From Stentor coeruleus (lineage: Eukaryota > Ciliophora > Heterotrichea > Heterotrichida > Stentoridae), in NCBI GenBank assembly GCA_001970955.1, contig MPUH01000098.1, forward strand, positions 1-64,000: a DNA stretch of 64,000 nt, in the 5' to 3' direction. The notes under the pieces are model-generated. The model was not told the DNA's origin. It was given only the letters and a program-made list of their open reading frames with translations, and ran no database searches. Positions 10,761-21,158 of this stretch are shown here, in pieces. The translations under genes and the position numbers were made by a program. Position 1 is the first letter of the stretch. The number at the start of each line of letters is the position of its first letter.

Positions 10761-11498
10761 ATGATAGAAAAGCGTAAAATTAGATTATTTATCGATACAA
10801 TCAAGATAAAGTGTGATTCAATTTTCTCTCCAAGTGAAATGACACCTGACCCCTCTACATTTGTTTTAAAGTCCGATCCTGTAATGCTAGCACGATACCT
10901 TTCATTTGACAAATTATTTTACAAGTTAGGAACAAACTACAAGCGACAATTCTTACTAAAACGCCTAGCATTTGAATTTCAAGAGCTATTATCATGGGAT
11001 TTTTCAAAAGCATATCGTCTAATTAGCCACATTGCAGGAATTTTCCATATGAATTCCATAGAAATAACATTTTGGAGTATTTTACTAGGAAAAGTTACTG
11101 AATCTTTTTTTAGACCTAGACTCCTTGCATACTTTACAGCATTTCAATCAAAACTCAGTTTGAATTATGAAATGCTTCCTTATGAGAACTTCCTTAATGC
11201 AAAAATTCCTAATTTTAAACTTTTATTCAATAATTGGCAGCTTGTTTTAGATACTACAATTGAAATATCTGTGAAAGAACTTAATAAAAAATACACTGAT
11301 ATGCTTAATAAAAAAAATTCATTTCGAAATTATAAGCTTATGATAGAATCTCTTATAGAAGTTCCAAAAAGGAAAAAATCACTTATTTCAGAACAATTAT
11401 CTGAAACAACTCAAAATGAAGATATGGAAATCGAGTTGCAGAATTTTCAGAAAAATTTGTTGAATGGAGAAAAACTTTCACCTATATGTGAATTGTGA
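10761..11498 (+). CDS. hypothetical protein
   Basis: 245 aa from the ATG at 10761. The frame is open further upstream, but that stretch is hydrophobic, AT-rich and lies in the spacer shared with the divergent gene starting at 10679, so I prefer the internal ATG. The protein is mostly helical with Phe-rich segments (FSKAYRLISHIAGIFHMN) and a charged, KKK-containing C-terminus. There is no signal peptide, membrane segment or motif that I recognise. Confidence 0.65.
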   Translation: MIEKRKIRLFIDTIKIKCDSIFSPSEMTPDPSTFVLKSDPVMLARYLSFDKLFYKLGTNYKRQFLLKRLAFEFQELLSWDFSKAYRLISHIAGIFHMNSIEITFWSILLGKVTESFFRPRLLAYFTAFQSKLSLNYEMLPYENFLNAKIPNFKLLFNNWQLVLDTTIEISVKELNKKYTDMLNKKNSFRNYKLMIESLIEVPKRKKSLISEQLSETTQNEDMEIELQNFQKNLLNGEKLSPICEL

Positions 11499-12330
11499 GT
11501 AATCTTGTGTTATTATAATTTTATTTGTTTTATGTAATGATTAGATTTGATAAGAGAAAAATTATGATTCAGGATTAGTTAGTATTATATTTATTGGAAT
11601 TTTATATGGGTAGTAATAGTTATAAATGTTTTAGAAAAGTTTTTAGATTAAAAAATGCTGATTAGTAATTGGTGAAGATATTATGGGAATTCATATTGAA
11701 TTTAAGGAATTAAGTTAAACTTATGTAGTGTGGAAATAATAAATACTAAGTTTTTAAGATTAAGTTAAAGTCAAAATAGTAAGGAATTTTATAAAAAGAA
11801 TTATTTAATATCGACTTGATTATTTTTAGAAAATAGGAGATGTTCATTTGCAGCATTATAATAATTTGAATGGCATAACTTAGAAAGATATTATGCTATG
11901 CTTAATTAAAACTGTATTATAACAGAGGTTTTCTGTGATTAAATTTAAGTTTCTCAAATATTTGTTAGATATAGTGGACATAATACCATAACATCATAAA
12001 AATGTTGAAACTAAAAGAGCTAATATCAAATTCGAACGGCTAAACCCTTTTTTTATTTAAAAAAACTAAAATCAAAGTGAATACCTAAACAACTTCCCAC
12101 ACAATATTTTACTACAAAAATAATAAATCCTGATTTTACTATCTATCATTTGCTAAAACTATAATATTTAACTTAACACTAACCATTAAATACCAAAAAT
12201 TCAATCAAATATTATCCAAATCCCACCTTAATTAAATCTTCTATTTTCTCATACAAATATTCCACAACTATTTTATATCTCTAAAAAACCCTATCTTTAT
12301 TTGCAAACCCTTAATACTTATAAATAAATC
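11499..12330. other. 832-bp intergenic spacer
   Basis: No ORF or RNA seen. The first 450 bp are G-over-C on the plus strand; from about 12050 to the next start codon the strand is C-rich and almost G-free. The same pattern precedes other plus-strand genes here. The promoter of the 12331 gene presumably lies in the C-rich half, which ends in TTATAAATAA just before the ATG. Confidence 0.5.
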
Positions 12331-13059
12331 ATGTCAAAAAGCATAAGTTGTTTTCAGATGTTCAAATGCATAAAAAAAACTCGCAGTTCAAGTGAAACAA
12401 AATTGCAAGGTCCAGCCAGAATGCCTACAATACGTGAATTCTTACGCTCAAGCATCCAAACAACCGCCCAAAAAATCGTAAACCCTTTCATTCCATCAAG
12501 AATATCCTTATCACAATCAAGAACTATAAAAAATACCACTCCAGTAACCCATAGATCGACTTTAGCTATAAGAAGAGGCAAGTCTTTTATTCCACTTGTA
12601 AGTTTTGATAACTCAAAAGAAGAAAACAAATGCTTAAATAGAGTAAGTTCACCAACTTTATCGGTTCTTGAAAGAAATAATACGAATACTTCAAAAAACA
12701 ATACATTGTTGATGTCGAAAGACTCGTTTGATGCATTTTTTACTAATATAGACTATGGGAATAAAGACAATTATAAGAAAAGTATTAATCCTTTAGAAGA
12801 AACGCAGGAAAGGAAATCTATACCAATGAGAGTTACGAATCCTTTTGTCACAACTGATAGACAAAGACCGAGGATTGTAGCTATAACACCAGTTAAGAGA
12901 AGAAGGAATTATAATATGAGATGTCAGAATAGCAAATTCAGCCTTAGACCTAATTTGCAGATGAGTAGGGATAATGATTATTTGTGTGATGCAAATACTA
13001 ACAAGATGGGCAAAATTAAATTATACAACGATTTAGAAGAGGTTGATCTCATGAAATAA
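12331..13059 (+). CDS. hypothetical basic low-complexity protein
   Basis: 242 aa, rich in Ser, Thr, Arg and Asn and predicted to be largely disordered. The N-terminus has three cysteines within the first 20 residues (ISCFQMFKCIKK), possibly for lipidation. A short motif recurs twice, IVNPFIP near residue 50 and VTNPFVT near residue 170, each followed by basic residues. No domain is recognised. Coding status is supported by length and by the gene-like composition gradient. The start is the first ATG after the C-rich upstream tract. Confidence 0.65.
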   Translation: MSKSISCFQMFKCIKKTRSSSETKLQGPARMPTIREFLRSSIQTTAQKIVNPFIPSRISLSQSRTIKNTTPVTHRSTLAIRRGKSFIPLVSFDNSKEENKCLNRVSSPTLSVLERNNTNTSKNNTLLMSKDSFDAFFTNIDYGNKDNYKKSINPLEETQERKSIPMRVTNPFVTTDRQRPRIVAITPVKRRRNYNMRCQNSKFSLRPNLQMSRDNDYLCDANTNKMGKIKLYNDLEEVDLMK

Positions 13060-13148
13060 CTAAAAATTATTATATAGAGTGTCATCATATCTATTATCTT
13101 CAACACTTTTCTTATTGAAGTTAGAGTGGTTATAAATAGGACTAAAGT

Positions 13149-13832
13149 CTACTTAAACGATATAAGCAGTTCACTCACATCTCTTTTATTCACAACCTTA
13201 GTAAGGTGATGAAGTGATTTTTTTAACCAAGCTTGCTTAACAACAGAAGATTTATAATAATCCCCATTGATATGACTACCTTCTGGAATCCTACTATTAT
13301 CAGCTATCTTCAAGTTCTTACTAAGTCCTTCAAATATTTTCATTTGTCTTTTAACCTCATCTTCTTCAGCTGGAGCAGGCTGTGCAGACAAATCAAAGAA
13401 CTTTGTTGACACAACATCATTTAGCTGATTAACAAAGTTTTGTATCTCAGGTCCTTGTTTGGGTTTTCTATAAGGAACTGTTGGAGTACTTGGGGATGTC
13501 TTGAGTAAATTAGCATCTTTAGGCTTTAAAAAGTCTTTGGTGAATGAATTCTGCATCAAGTTTGTAAGCTTGACTATTTCATTAAAATAAACTTCTAGGT
13601 CTGTTTTCCTTTGTTGTAAAAATCTTGGGTTTTTACTACCGAAAATCTTCTTAGGAGGAAATTCAGGGACCCTATTGTCTAAAGATTTGAGCTGTTTGTG
13701 TGCATCCCTTAGGTTTGAATACCTTCTACGAAATCTCCAACTCTCACCTGTGAGCTTATCGCTTACTTCAATTATAAACTCGATATGTTCTCCTACAGGT
13801 TCGTAATCTTTGATTTTGATTGAGAGTGACAT
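13149..13832 (-). CDS. PX-domain phosphoinositide-binding protein
   Basis: 227 aa. Residues 1-105 form a PX domain: FRRRYSNLRDAHKQL carries the basic R-R-Y-S phosphoinositide motif, VPEFPPKK is the proline loop, and RKTDLEVYFNEIV is the following helix. PX domains recruit proteins to PI3P-containing endosomes. The remaining 120 residues are helical, ending in a segment that looks conserved (QAWLKKSLHHLTKVV) but has no family name I can give. A sorting-nexin-like role in endosomal traffic is likely. The start ATG sits 4 nt after a TTATAA element on the coding strand. Confidence 0.88.
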   Translation of the reverse strand: MSLSIKIKDYEPVGEHIEFIIEVSDKLTGESWRFRRRYSNLRDAHKQLKSLDNRVPEFPPKKIFGSKNPRFLQQRKTDLEVYFNEIVKLTNLMQNSFTKDFLKPKDANLLKTSPSTPTVPYRKPKQGPEIQNFVNQLNDVVSTKFFDLSAQPAPAEEDEVKRQMKIFEGLSKNLKIADNSRIPEGSHINGDYYKSSVVKQAWLKKSLHHLTKVVNKRDVSELLISFK

Positions 13833-14714
13833 TTATTATAAGCTTTTGATAGATAAAAGATTTGGCTTTTTTTTTTAAAGGTTTAGAAGTTGATTTTAGG
13901 ATGGTAGATTAGGTTATTTTAAGCGAGATTAGGTTTTTTGTATTGGAAAATAAAATGATAGATGAGATTAGTTTGGATTATGTTTGGATTATGTTTGTAT
14001 AGAATTATATAGGATAAGAGTTTTGGATTAGATTGTGTTGGTTGTATGTGATTTTATTAGAAAATGCTTGGATTTTGGTATTTTATGATAGTAATAGTTA
14101 GATTTTTTTAAGATAAGTTTTTGAAGAGTTTGATGATGATAATTAATAATTTGGGGATAGTATGGGGAAAATTGTGGATATAAAGAATGGGGTATGGAAT
14201 ATATAAGGTTACAAATGATTTGTTTTTGCTAAAGTTTATAAATTCAACACAGACATTTTTTACTTGGAATAATAAATGGCATCCAATATTTAAACTTTTA
14301 AGCCTAAAATTATTTTCAACTTTATTCAGGAGCAGTTTTAAATTTTTATTTCCATAATATTTTTTTATCTGAAACATGTATTAGTCTTCATTATCAATAA
14401 AATTAATACAAATTTTACTTTTGCCAATGGCATAATTATAAGTTTTCTATATCTTTAACCTGTTTATATTTATTAAAACTAATACAATCATCATTAAAAT
14501 CTCTTCAACAGCATCCTAATATCAAAAAATATTATTCACTCTCCAACAACTAAAAACCCTCATAAAATTCCTGCTAAATCCATATCCTATCTTCCTTTCA
14601 AACTTTCCACCCCATAATTTCCCTACTTCCTAAATCATCAAACAATAATCACAACTCATAAACCTTTATAATTCCCGCTCACACTTAATCATGAGAAAAT
14701 AAAACAACATTTAA
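13833..14714. other. 882-bp divergent intergenic spacer
   Basis: Lies between two genes transcribed away from each other. On the plus strand the left half is G-rich and C-poor and the right half C-rich and G-poor, switching near 14230. Each gene therefore has a C-rich sense strand upstream of its start. A minus-strand ORF of 89 codons in the middle looks like chance: it has no domain and low-complexity composition. Confidence 0.5.
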
Positions 14715-15986
14715 ATGGGAGATCAAAAGTAAAACCTACTCAGACTAAAAATAAAAGCCCTAACATGGAGCCGCGAGTCAAGTGGTCTCTTCGATTACGA
14801 AAAGCCAAATTACACTCAAAGTTCATTCAAACTTACCGAAAGTTCCTATCTTTTACGTACCCAAGAAAAAGTTTATTCTCATCCAAACGACTTAAACTCC
14901 ACCCTAACAGAAAACTCTCATATCCTCGCAATTTTAATCAAATCAACTAAAAACTTTTATTTATCACCATTCAAGAGCTTATCAGACAAATCTATCACCG
15001 TTGAAAAACCCTGGCTTGTTGTAAAAGGTTTAAAAGAACATGAATACAAACTTTCTGAAGGTGATGTGATAAGATTAGGAAAAGTGAAAATTAAAATCAA
15101 AGAAATTGAGGTGCTTAGGAAAACTGAACATAAAAATTTCCTAGTTCATTCAAAAAAATTATGTAATGGAGGACTTGGCTCGCATTTTTTACCGAAAACT
15201 GAAAGGACATCATTTATTAAAATGGATTATATAACCAGGTCTGAGGATGAATATTCTCATCAGAAAACTGTGAAAATTAGTGATCGTGAGGAATTATGTG
15301 AACAAAGATCATGTAGGATATGTTTATCTGATGATTCAAATGTATTAAATCCTTTAATTTCACCTTGTTATTGTACAGGAACTATGGGACTTGTACATAT
15401 TGATTGTTTACAGCATTGGCTTAAAAGCAAAATTACTTTTAATTCTACACACAATATAAAGGTTTATAAGTGGAAGTCTTTAGAATGTGAGTTATGTAAA
15501 TTTAAATACCCAAGTCAAGTATTTATTAATGATAAAAGTATTGATATTATTTCTATTGATAAACCTCAAGGACCTTATATTATTATTGAAACTTTAACTG
15601 AAGGGTTTAATGTTATGAGTGTTGTGTCTTTTGAAAATAATCATGTTATGAAAATTGGTAGAGGACATGATACGGGGATAAGGCTTAGTGATATTTCTGT
15701 ATCTCGTGTTCATGCACAGATATCTTTGAAATCTAATGGCTTTTTTCTTGAAGATAATAATTCGAAGTTTGGTACTTTAGTCAAAATACATAAAGAGATA
15801 TCTTTAGATACTGATTATAAACTGCAAATACAATGTGGGAGAACTTTATTAAAACTAACACCTAAAAAACCATGGGATTGCTTCAGCTGTCTTTTTGGGT
15901 GCAACAAAGGCCAAGACTCCGACTCCGACGAGATGGAAAGATTTTCCAAAGAATACAACGAAGAAACATTTGCTCATAACCTATAA
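14715..15986 (+). CDS. RING-CH (MARCH-type) E3 ligase-like protein with FHA domain
   Basis: 418 aa. The start exon is only 14 nt (14715-14728), followed by a 15-nt intron (14729-14743, GTAAAACCTACTCAG); this restores an ATG to a frame that otherwise has none. Residues about 85-145 (PWLVVKG, EGDVIRLGKVKIKIKEI) look like a first FHA-like segment. Residues about 194-255 are a C4HC3 RING-CH finger: CRICLSDD, then CYCTGTMGLVHIDCLQHWL, then CELC. Residues about 303-353 are a classical FHA domain with IGRGHDTGIRLSD, SVSRVHAQ and NNSKFGT. RING-CH fingers bind E2 enzymes; FHA domains bind phosphothreonine. No membrane helix is seen, unlike most MARCH proteins. A phosphorylation-guided ubiquitin ligase is the natural inference. 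Confidence 0.88.
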
Positions 15987-16021
15987 AAAAATAACTAGAA
16001 TTTATTGAACTAAATAATTAC

Positions 16022-16552
16022 TTAAGGAAATGCTTTCTTGGTCATGATATTATAGAAATCTTCAGTACTAACCTGTCCATCTCCATCAGAATCAGCCCTT
16101 TCAATCATTTCCATAAGTTCCTCATCAGTCATTGTTTCTCCAAGTTCTTTAGCAACTCTTCTTAAATTCTTGATTGTAATATATCCAGTCTTATCATCAT
16201 CGAAAAGCCTAAAGACCTTGTTGATATCTTCTTTTGTATCCTTATCACTCATTCTTGCAGTCATCATATCTAAGAATTCATCAAAATCAATAGCACCAGA
16301 ACCATCCTTATCCAAATCACTAATCATTTGATAAATAGTCTGATTCTTAGCTTCGAAACCTAAGCTTTGCATAGCTGATTTAAGTTCAGCTGGATCAATA
16401 GTACCTGATCCATCTGAATCGAATAGATCAAAGGCTTCTTTGATTTCTTCAATCTCATCTTCAGTTAGGCCTGGTCTTTCGTATTGCTTGGGGTTGAATA
16501 CTTTAGGTTGACTAACTGGAGCGGGTTTAGCTGGTTGTCCTCTTCCTGCCAT
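16022..16552 (-). CDS. CETN: centrin
   Basis: 176-aa EF-hand protein of centrin type, close to the usual 170 aa. A short basic/proline N-terminal tail precedes four EF hands at residues 45-56 ([12 protein letters not shown]), 81-92 ([12 protein letters not shown]), 118-129 ([12 protein letters not shown]) and 154-165 ([12 protein letters not shown]). The third loop ends in Asn where Glu is usual, so it probably binds calcium weakly. The ending KKAFP is near the centrin C-terminus, though the final residue differs from the typical Tyr. Centrins build basal bodies and, in Stentor and its relatives, contractile cortical fibres (myonemes). Confidence 0.95.
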   Translation of the reverse strand: MAGRGQPAKPAPVSQPKVFNPKQYERPGLTEDEIEEIKEAFDLFDSDGSGTIDPAELKSAMQSLGFEAKNQTIYQMISDLDKDGSGAIDFDEFLDMMTARMSDKDTKEDINKVFRLFDDDKTGYITIKNLRRVAKELGETMTDEELMEMIERADSDGDGQVSTEDFYNIMTKKAFP

Positions 16553-16929
16553 TTATTATATGTGGTTAAAAATGATTAGAAAATTTAAATTTCAAAGGGA
16601 AAATGATTTATTTGAGGAGATGTGGGATTATATTGTCATAGGATTTTGCTGATTGGGTAGAGAGGCTGGATTAGGGGTTGTGTTGGGTTGATGAGGTTGG
16701 AAGGGTAGGATGAAAAGATAATTGAAGAAAGTTGGGGAAAGTAAGGATTATGGCTTTGGAGATATAAAATTGATGTTTTTATTAGGTAGAAGAGTTGTTT
16801 TGAAGTGAGATATATACTTACAAATTTAATATATTAAAATACTTTTAAACTTATACACTTTATCTAGTCTGCCATTACAATAATAGATGAACCTATCATG
16901 GCATTAAACAAAATATAAACCTCATATAA
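16553..16929. other. 377-bp divergent intergenic spacer
   Basis: Shared upstream region of centrin (minus) and the coiled-coil gene (plus). The left two-thirds are strongly G-rich on the plus strand, that is C-rich on the centrin sense strand. The right end is more C-containing. TATAA-like sequence sits directly before each start codon (ATATAATAA before centrin, ATATAA before 16930). Confidence 0.5.
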
Positions 16930-19137
16930 ATGGACTATGAAAACTTTGAAAACTATGAAGATGACTTCGAAGCATCCAAGCATTTAGATGAAAAAAATTA
17001 CAACTACGTTCAAGCTGAAAATTTCGCTAGCGTGCCAAAAGAGTCTTCTAGTGACGAAGATCGACATTCATCAAGTTCTCATGAAAAAGAAGATTACTAT
17101 AGGAAATCTGAAGAAATTCCAAAGCCAAGTGTTCAAACTGATGACATGGGTAAATATCGACCAAATGATATATTTAAAGCTGATATCGCAATACAAAAGA
17201 AAAGCCTTCAGGCTCTAGAAAAAGAAAATATTCGTCTAAGAGACCAACTCAAAGCTTTAAACAAAGAAATTACTATACTCTTAGAATCACATAAATCCTC
17301 AGATCCTAAAGTCAAAACTAAAAAACCAGGCAATTCTGAATTCAGAGAAAGTAAACATAGTACAAAAACAACACTTGATAAAAAACTTCAAGCCTATGAA
17401 ATCGAATATGCAAAACTTAAAGAAACATATAGTAAATTCAATGATCCAAACTACTTGTTTAACAAAAAAAATGATGCTAAAACTCAAGAAACTCAAGTAG
17501 TCCAACTAGAAAAAGATATAAAAAAAATTCAAACTTCAATTGAACTTTATCAAAAAGCTTTAGAAAATTATGATGATAAAGGTATTCCCGAAGATAAAAA
17601 TTTACATAAACAATTGCTTAATGAAAACATCCAAGTCCTTGAACAAATCGAAACTGTAGAGAAAACATTAGAAAAAGAAGAAGAAAAGTTTGTGAAAAAC
17701 AAAGCAAAAGAACAAGAGCTTAAGGAAAAATTAGAAAAACTACAAATTGCTGCAAGTGTTTATACAAGTGATCAACAGAATCCTTCAAAAACCAAAGAAG
17801 AATATGAGACCAATAGGAAAAACCTTGAAAACCTAGAAACTGCTACAGGGTCATATTTAAAATCTTTGAAAATTAAAGAAAAGGATATGAAGATTGAAAA
17901 GGAAAAAATTGATGCTGAGCTTAGGAAATACCAAATGTCAATAAAACAAAAATCTGACGTTTTAGGTCAAGTAAGAGAGGAATTAGGGGAGGTTATGAAA
18001 GCTTCATCATCATCTGATTTAGAAAAACTAGCAATTATGTTGAAATCGACCCAAAGGACAAATTCTGTAACAAAAAGTGTATCCCCAAGATCAGGAAAAC
18101 TTAAAGAAACCTTAAATCTAGCAAAGCAACGTAGTACAGACAAGCTCCCAGCAAGACCTTTAGCATCAAAAATTGCTAGAAAATATGAAGATTTTAAAGA
18201 AAAAGCTATACAAAAAATGAAACTCTCAGCTGAAGGTACATCACATAAAGATCTTGAAGGAGATAATATAAAAATCATTAAAGAGACGCAAAAGTATGAA
18301 GAAATGATTGAGAAAAAATCTCAATTCCCACTTGAAACTAATAAAAAAGAATTACAAGGGAAAAGCAGTGAGAAAAAATTAGATAGTCCAACTAAGATAC
18401 AGGAAGGATTAGGAAATGAGGAAATACATGAAAATATTTTAAATACACAAGGGAATTTATTAACAAAACCTAAGATTTTTGATGAAAAACCCCCTAGGTC
18501 CAAAGATAAAGCAAGAAAAGTTATTGAAAATCCTATACATGATGAAGAAAAAACTAAGGCTAAAAAGGAAAGTTTTGAAAAGAAAAAGAAAAATGATAAG
18601 GAAAAAGAACAGGAAATTGAAGAAAAAATCGAAGAAAAAATTGAAATTAAAGAGGAAAAAATCGAATTCAAAAAACCTTCGCTTTTTGAAGAACTTGAAG
18701 CTGAGGTTGATAAAAGCAGAGTTAAAAGTTTTAAAGATGTTGAAGAGAAGAAAAGTGTTGGGAAAAAAAACAACTTTTTAGATGAATTACTTGGAGGAGA
18801 TGAGAAAAAAAAGGAAAGTCATGAAAATAGTTGGCATAAAGATGTGGAGACTTGGGGAAATGAAGGGGAGAAATATTTTAAGGCGGAAAATAATGATTGG
18901 GCTTCAAAACCAAAGGAAGATGATTGGAGAAGTATAGAAAACCCTTTGATAGAAGAGAAGAATGTGCTAGAAAATCAATGGGAAGTTCCGGTTGTAGAAG
19001 AAAAGAGAGATTTGTTTGCGAATATTCCTTTAGCAGACCCTAAAGTGAAAAGAAATAGAGATCATTTGAAGAAAAAAACTGAAGAGGAGCATCCAAAACC
19101 CCCAGCACACGCTTTTATTGAAGAAGATCTCCTTTAA
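16930..19137 (+). CDS. long coiled-coil protein
   Basis: 735 aa. An acidic, Ser-rich N-terminus (EDDFEAS, SSSSHEKE) is followed by coiled coil from about residue 75 to 350, a basic Ser-containing linker, and a long Lys/Glu-rich stretch to the end. A short motif KNNFLDELLGG near residue 615 recalls the NLMEQLFG-type motif of lebercilin (LCA5), and the overall layout is similar, but the match is too weak to name it. Dispersed tryptophan-acidic motifs follow (NSWHKDVETW, NNDWASKPKEDDW, NQWEV). A structural role in cilia or cortex is a guess from the composition. Confidence 0.8.
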   Translation: MDYENFENYEDDFEASKHLDEKNYNYVQAENFASVPKESSSDEDRHSSSSHEKEDYYRKSEEIPKPSVQTDDMGKYRPNDIFKADIAIQKKSLQALEKENIRLRDQLKALNKEITILLESHKSSDPKVKTKKPGNSEFRESKHSTKTTLDKKLQAYEIEYAKLKETYSKFNDPNYLFNKKNDAKTQETQVVQLEKDIKKIQTSIELYQKALENYDDKGIPEDKNLHKQLLNENIQVLEQIETVEKTLEKEEEKFVKNKAKEQELKEKLEKLQIAASVYTSDQQNPSKTKEEYETNRKNLENLETATGSYLKSLKIKEKDMKIEKEKIDAELRKYQMSIKQKSDVLGQVREELGEVMKASSSSDLEKLAIMLKSTQRTNSVTKSVSPRSGKLKETLNLAKQRSTDKLPARPLASKIARKYEDFKEKAIQKMKLSAEGTSHKDLEGDNIKIIKETQKYEEMIEKKSQFPLETNKKELQGKSSEKKLDSPTKIQEGLGNEEIHENILNTQGNLLTKPKIFDEKPPRSKDKARKVIENPIHDEEKTKAKKESFEKKKKNDKEKEQEIEEKIEEKIEIKEEKIEFKKPSLFEELEAEVDKSRVKSFKDVEEKKSVGKKNNFLDELLGGDEKKKESHENSWHKDVETWGNEGEKYFKAENNDWASKPKEDDWRSIENPLIEEKNVLENQWEVPVVEEKRDLFANIPLADPKVKRNRDHLKKKTEEEHPKPPAHAFIEEDLL

Positions 19138-19193
19138 GTATTGATAACTAAAGCAAACCAAAAAATTAAAACTCCTAATCAAATAACATTAAA

Positions 19194-19616
19194 TTAAATA
19201 TACCCGCTATCAATTTCTGCTATCTTAATATGTACATTTGCTATGCTTTTAATCAAAACTACAATGAAAACACAAAAAAGCATAATAATTCCTACAACAA
19301 ATATCCAATTTGTTACATTAGATTGATGTCCGCAAAACTCATCTAAGCATTCTTCTTTGCATCCTGGAGCTCTATTATCACAGAATTGTTCACAGTTGTT
19401 TTCACATGAATTCTCTTTTTCATTGCAAACATCATTACATTGATAAATTCCATCAACTTCATCACATATTAAGGAACAGGATGAAGCATTAATAGTTTTT
19501 ATTTCAGGGCAACAATCAGATATACATTTTGTATTAGGATCTAGCTTGCATATATCCAAACATGATTTGTGGCAGACAAAGGCTGAAGCATGTATGAACA
19601 AAAAAAGCCAAACCAT
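19194..19616 (-). CDS. Cys-rich single-pass membrane protein with signal peptide
   Basis: 140 aa. An N-terminal hydrophobic signal (MVWLFLFIHASAFV) is followed by about 85 residues with some 18 cysteines, mostly spaced CxxxC (CHKSCLDIC, CNDVCNEKENSC, CEEC-type pairs). One transmembrane helix (WIFVVGIIMLFCVFIVVLI) and a short cytoplasmic tail complete it. The spacing suggests a disulphide-bonded extracellular domain. I do not recognise the family. Ciliates have many Cys-rich surface proteins of this general build. Confidence 0.75.
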   Translation of the reverse strand: MVWLFLFIHASAFVCHKSCLDICKLDPNTKCISDCCPEIKTINASSCSLICDEVDGIYQCNDVCNEKENSCENNCEQFCDNRAPGCKEECLDEFCGHQSNVTNWIFVVGIIMLFCVFIVVLIKSIANVHIKIAEIDSGYI

Positions 19617-19812
19617 GTTTTTATATATATTATGATGATAAAAAAATGCTTAAATTGTAAATATTTGAAGCTGTGAGGATGGGAAATTAGATACAATTTT
19701 TTTTTATTTAAATAATTATATTTCACTTTTAATATACACAAATTTATTTATAAACAACCTTTTTCATATACAAAACTATCATAATTTTTATTTTATAAAA
19801 AATCAATAAGTC

Positions 19813-21033
19813 TTATATAATTAATTTAATAGGCTTAGAAAGATAAGCATCCCTAAGTTTTTTCAATCTATCACTAGGTGGTAAACTTCTTGGCATACTA
19901 AAATACTCTTCAATATCCTTAAGTTTTCTTATAGGCTGAGGGCTTTGTTTGCTAATATATCTAATTTTTGGTATCTTAAGCGCTTTATAACTTTCTCTTA
20001 TCATATCTTTATAAAACTTCCTATCATTATGCCCATACGAGTTATTTGAAGCTGCAAATGATTTATTATTTTCTATTCTATATGTTTTTGAAGGTGAATC
20101 ACTTATCTCAGGAATTTCAGATTTATTTCTTTCAATATATTTTGGTGCAGGTAGTCTATCAGACATAGACTCATAATCTTTGATTTTTATAGATTCCAAT
20201 AATTGAAAATGTTCATTAGTTTCATTAGGAAAATTAACATAATGTCTTATCACAACTGGAATCTTTAATATCTGCTCACAATTAGGTCTTTTACTTGATT
20301 CAGTCTGTAATAATTTCTTTATAATAAACTTTAAATCTTTAGAAAAATGCCCTTGTATTAAAGAATATTCCCCTTTTATTACTTTATCATATAATCCTTG
20401 CATATCATCAGCTCTAAATGGTGGATATAATGTTATAGCTTCATATAAAACACATCCTAAAGACCAAATATCACTTTTTATATTATATGGTTTATCTTCC
20501 CATACTTCAGGACTAGCATAATAAGGTGTACCGGTTTGTGTATATAAAAGACCATCTTTTGTAACTTTAGAAACGTTCATATCCCCTAATTTAGCTGTTC
20601 CATCTATGTTAAGAAAAACATTAGCACTTTTTATATCTCGATGTAATATTTTAAGTTCATGTAAAGTTTTAAGGCCTTTTATTATTTGAATAAAAGTATT
20701 CCATATGAATTTTTCTGATAAGTATTTGCCTCTTTTTTGATACTTAACAATTTTTTGGTAAAGGTCTCCATTATCAGCATATTCCATTACTAGACATAAA
20801 CTCCCTGAATCATCAAAAAAAGCTTCTTTGTAAGAGATTATATTAGGATGGTTAATACTTGCTAGGATTCTAACTTCGTTCAGTGCGTTTTTTTTTTCTT
20901 TTTTATTTAGGTTTTGCATTTTTACTTTTTTCAAAGCATAAATATTCCCATCTGCTATACGTCGAACTTTATATACAGAACTATAAGCCCCATCACCTAG
21001 TTTTGTTAAGATTTCAAAGTTGTTTAGAGACAT
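19813..21033 (-). CDS. NEK: NIMA-related (NEK) protein kinase
   Basis: 406 aa with the kinase domain at the N-terminus (residues about 6-260), as in NEKs. LGDGAYSSVYKV is the glycine loop, YALKKVKM carries the ATP lysine, and ILHRDIKSANVFL is the catalytic loop. LGDMNVSK occupies the DFG position, and TGTPYYASPEVW is the activation segment typical of NEKs. The DMN in place of DFG keeps the metal-binding Asp and is the sort of variant seen in other protist NEKs, so activity is plausible. The tail of 145 residues is basic and Ser/Pro-rich without coiled coil. NEKs are greatly expanded in ciliates and act on cilia length and basal bodies. Confidence 0.93.
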   Translation of the reverse strand: MSLNNFEILTKLGDGAYSSVYKVRRIADGNIYALKKVKMQNLNKKEKKNALNEVRILASINHPNIISYKEAFFDDSGSLCLVMEYADNGDLYQKIVKYQKRGKYLSEKFIWNTFIQIIKGLKTLHELKILHRDIKSANVFLNIDGTAKLGDMNVSKVTKDGLLYTQTGTPYYASPEVWEDKPYNIKSDIWSLGCVLYEAITLYPPFRADDMQGLYDKVIKGEYSLIQGHFSKDLKFIIKKLLQTESSKRPNCEQILKIPVVIRHYVNFPNETNEHFQLLESIKIKDYESMSDRLPAPKYIERNKSEIPEISDSPSKTYRIENNKSFAASNNSYGHNDRKFYKDMIRESYKALKIPKIRYISKQSPQPIRKLKDIEEYFSMPRSLPPSDRLKKLRDAYLSKPIKLII

Positions 21034-21158
21034 TTTTATAAATGGTTTTGAAAATAGAGAAAATAATATGATGACTATACAGGAATTTTATTATAAATTA
21101 TCAGTTTTTATTATGAAAAAGTGCATATTTTAGATTTTGGTCTATAAACTAACCTTAA

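Noticed and set aside
14108-14377. 89-codon minus-strand ORF
   Set aside because: Hydrophobic low-complexity translation in a spacer, without gene-like flanks or motif.
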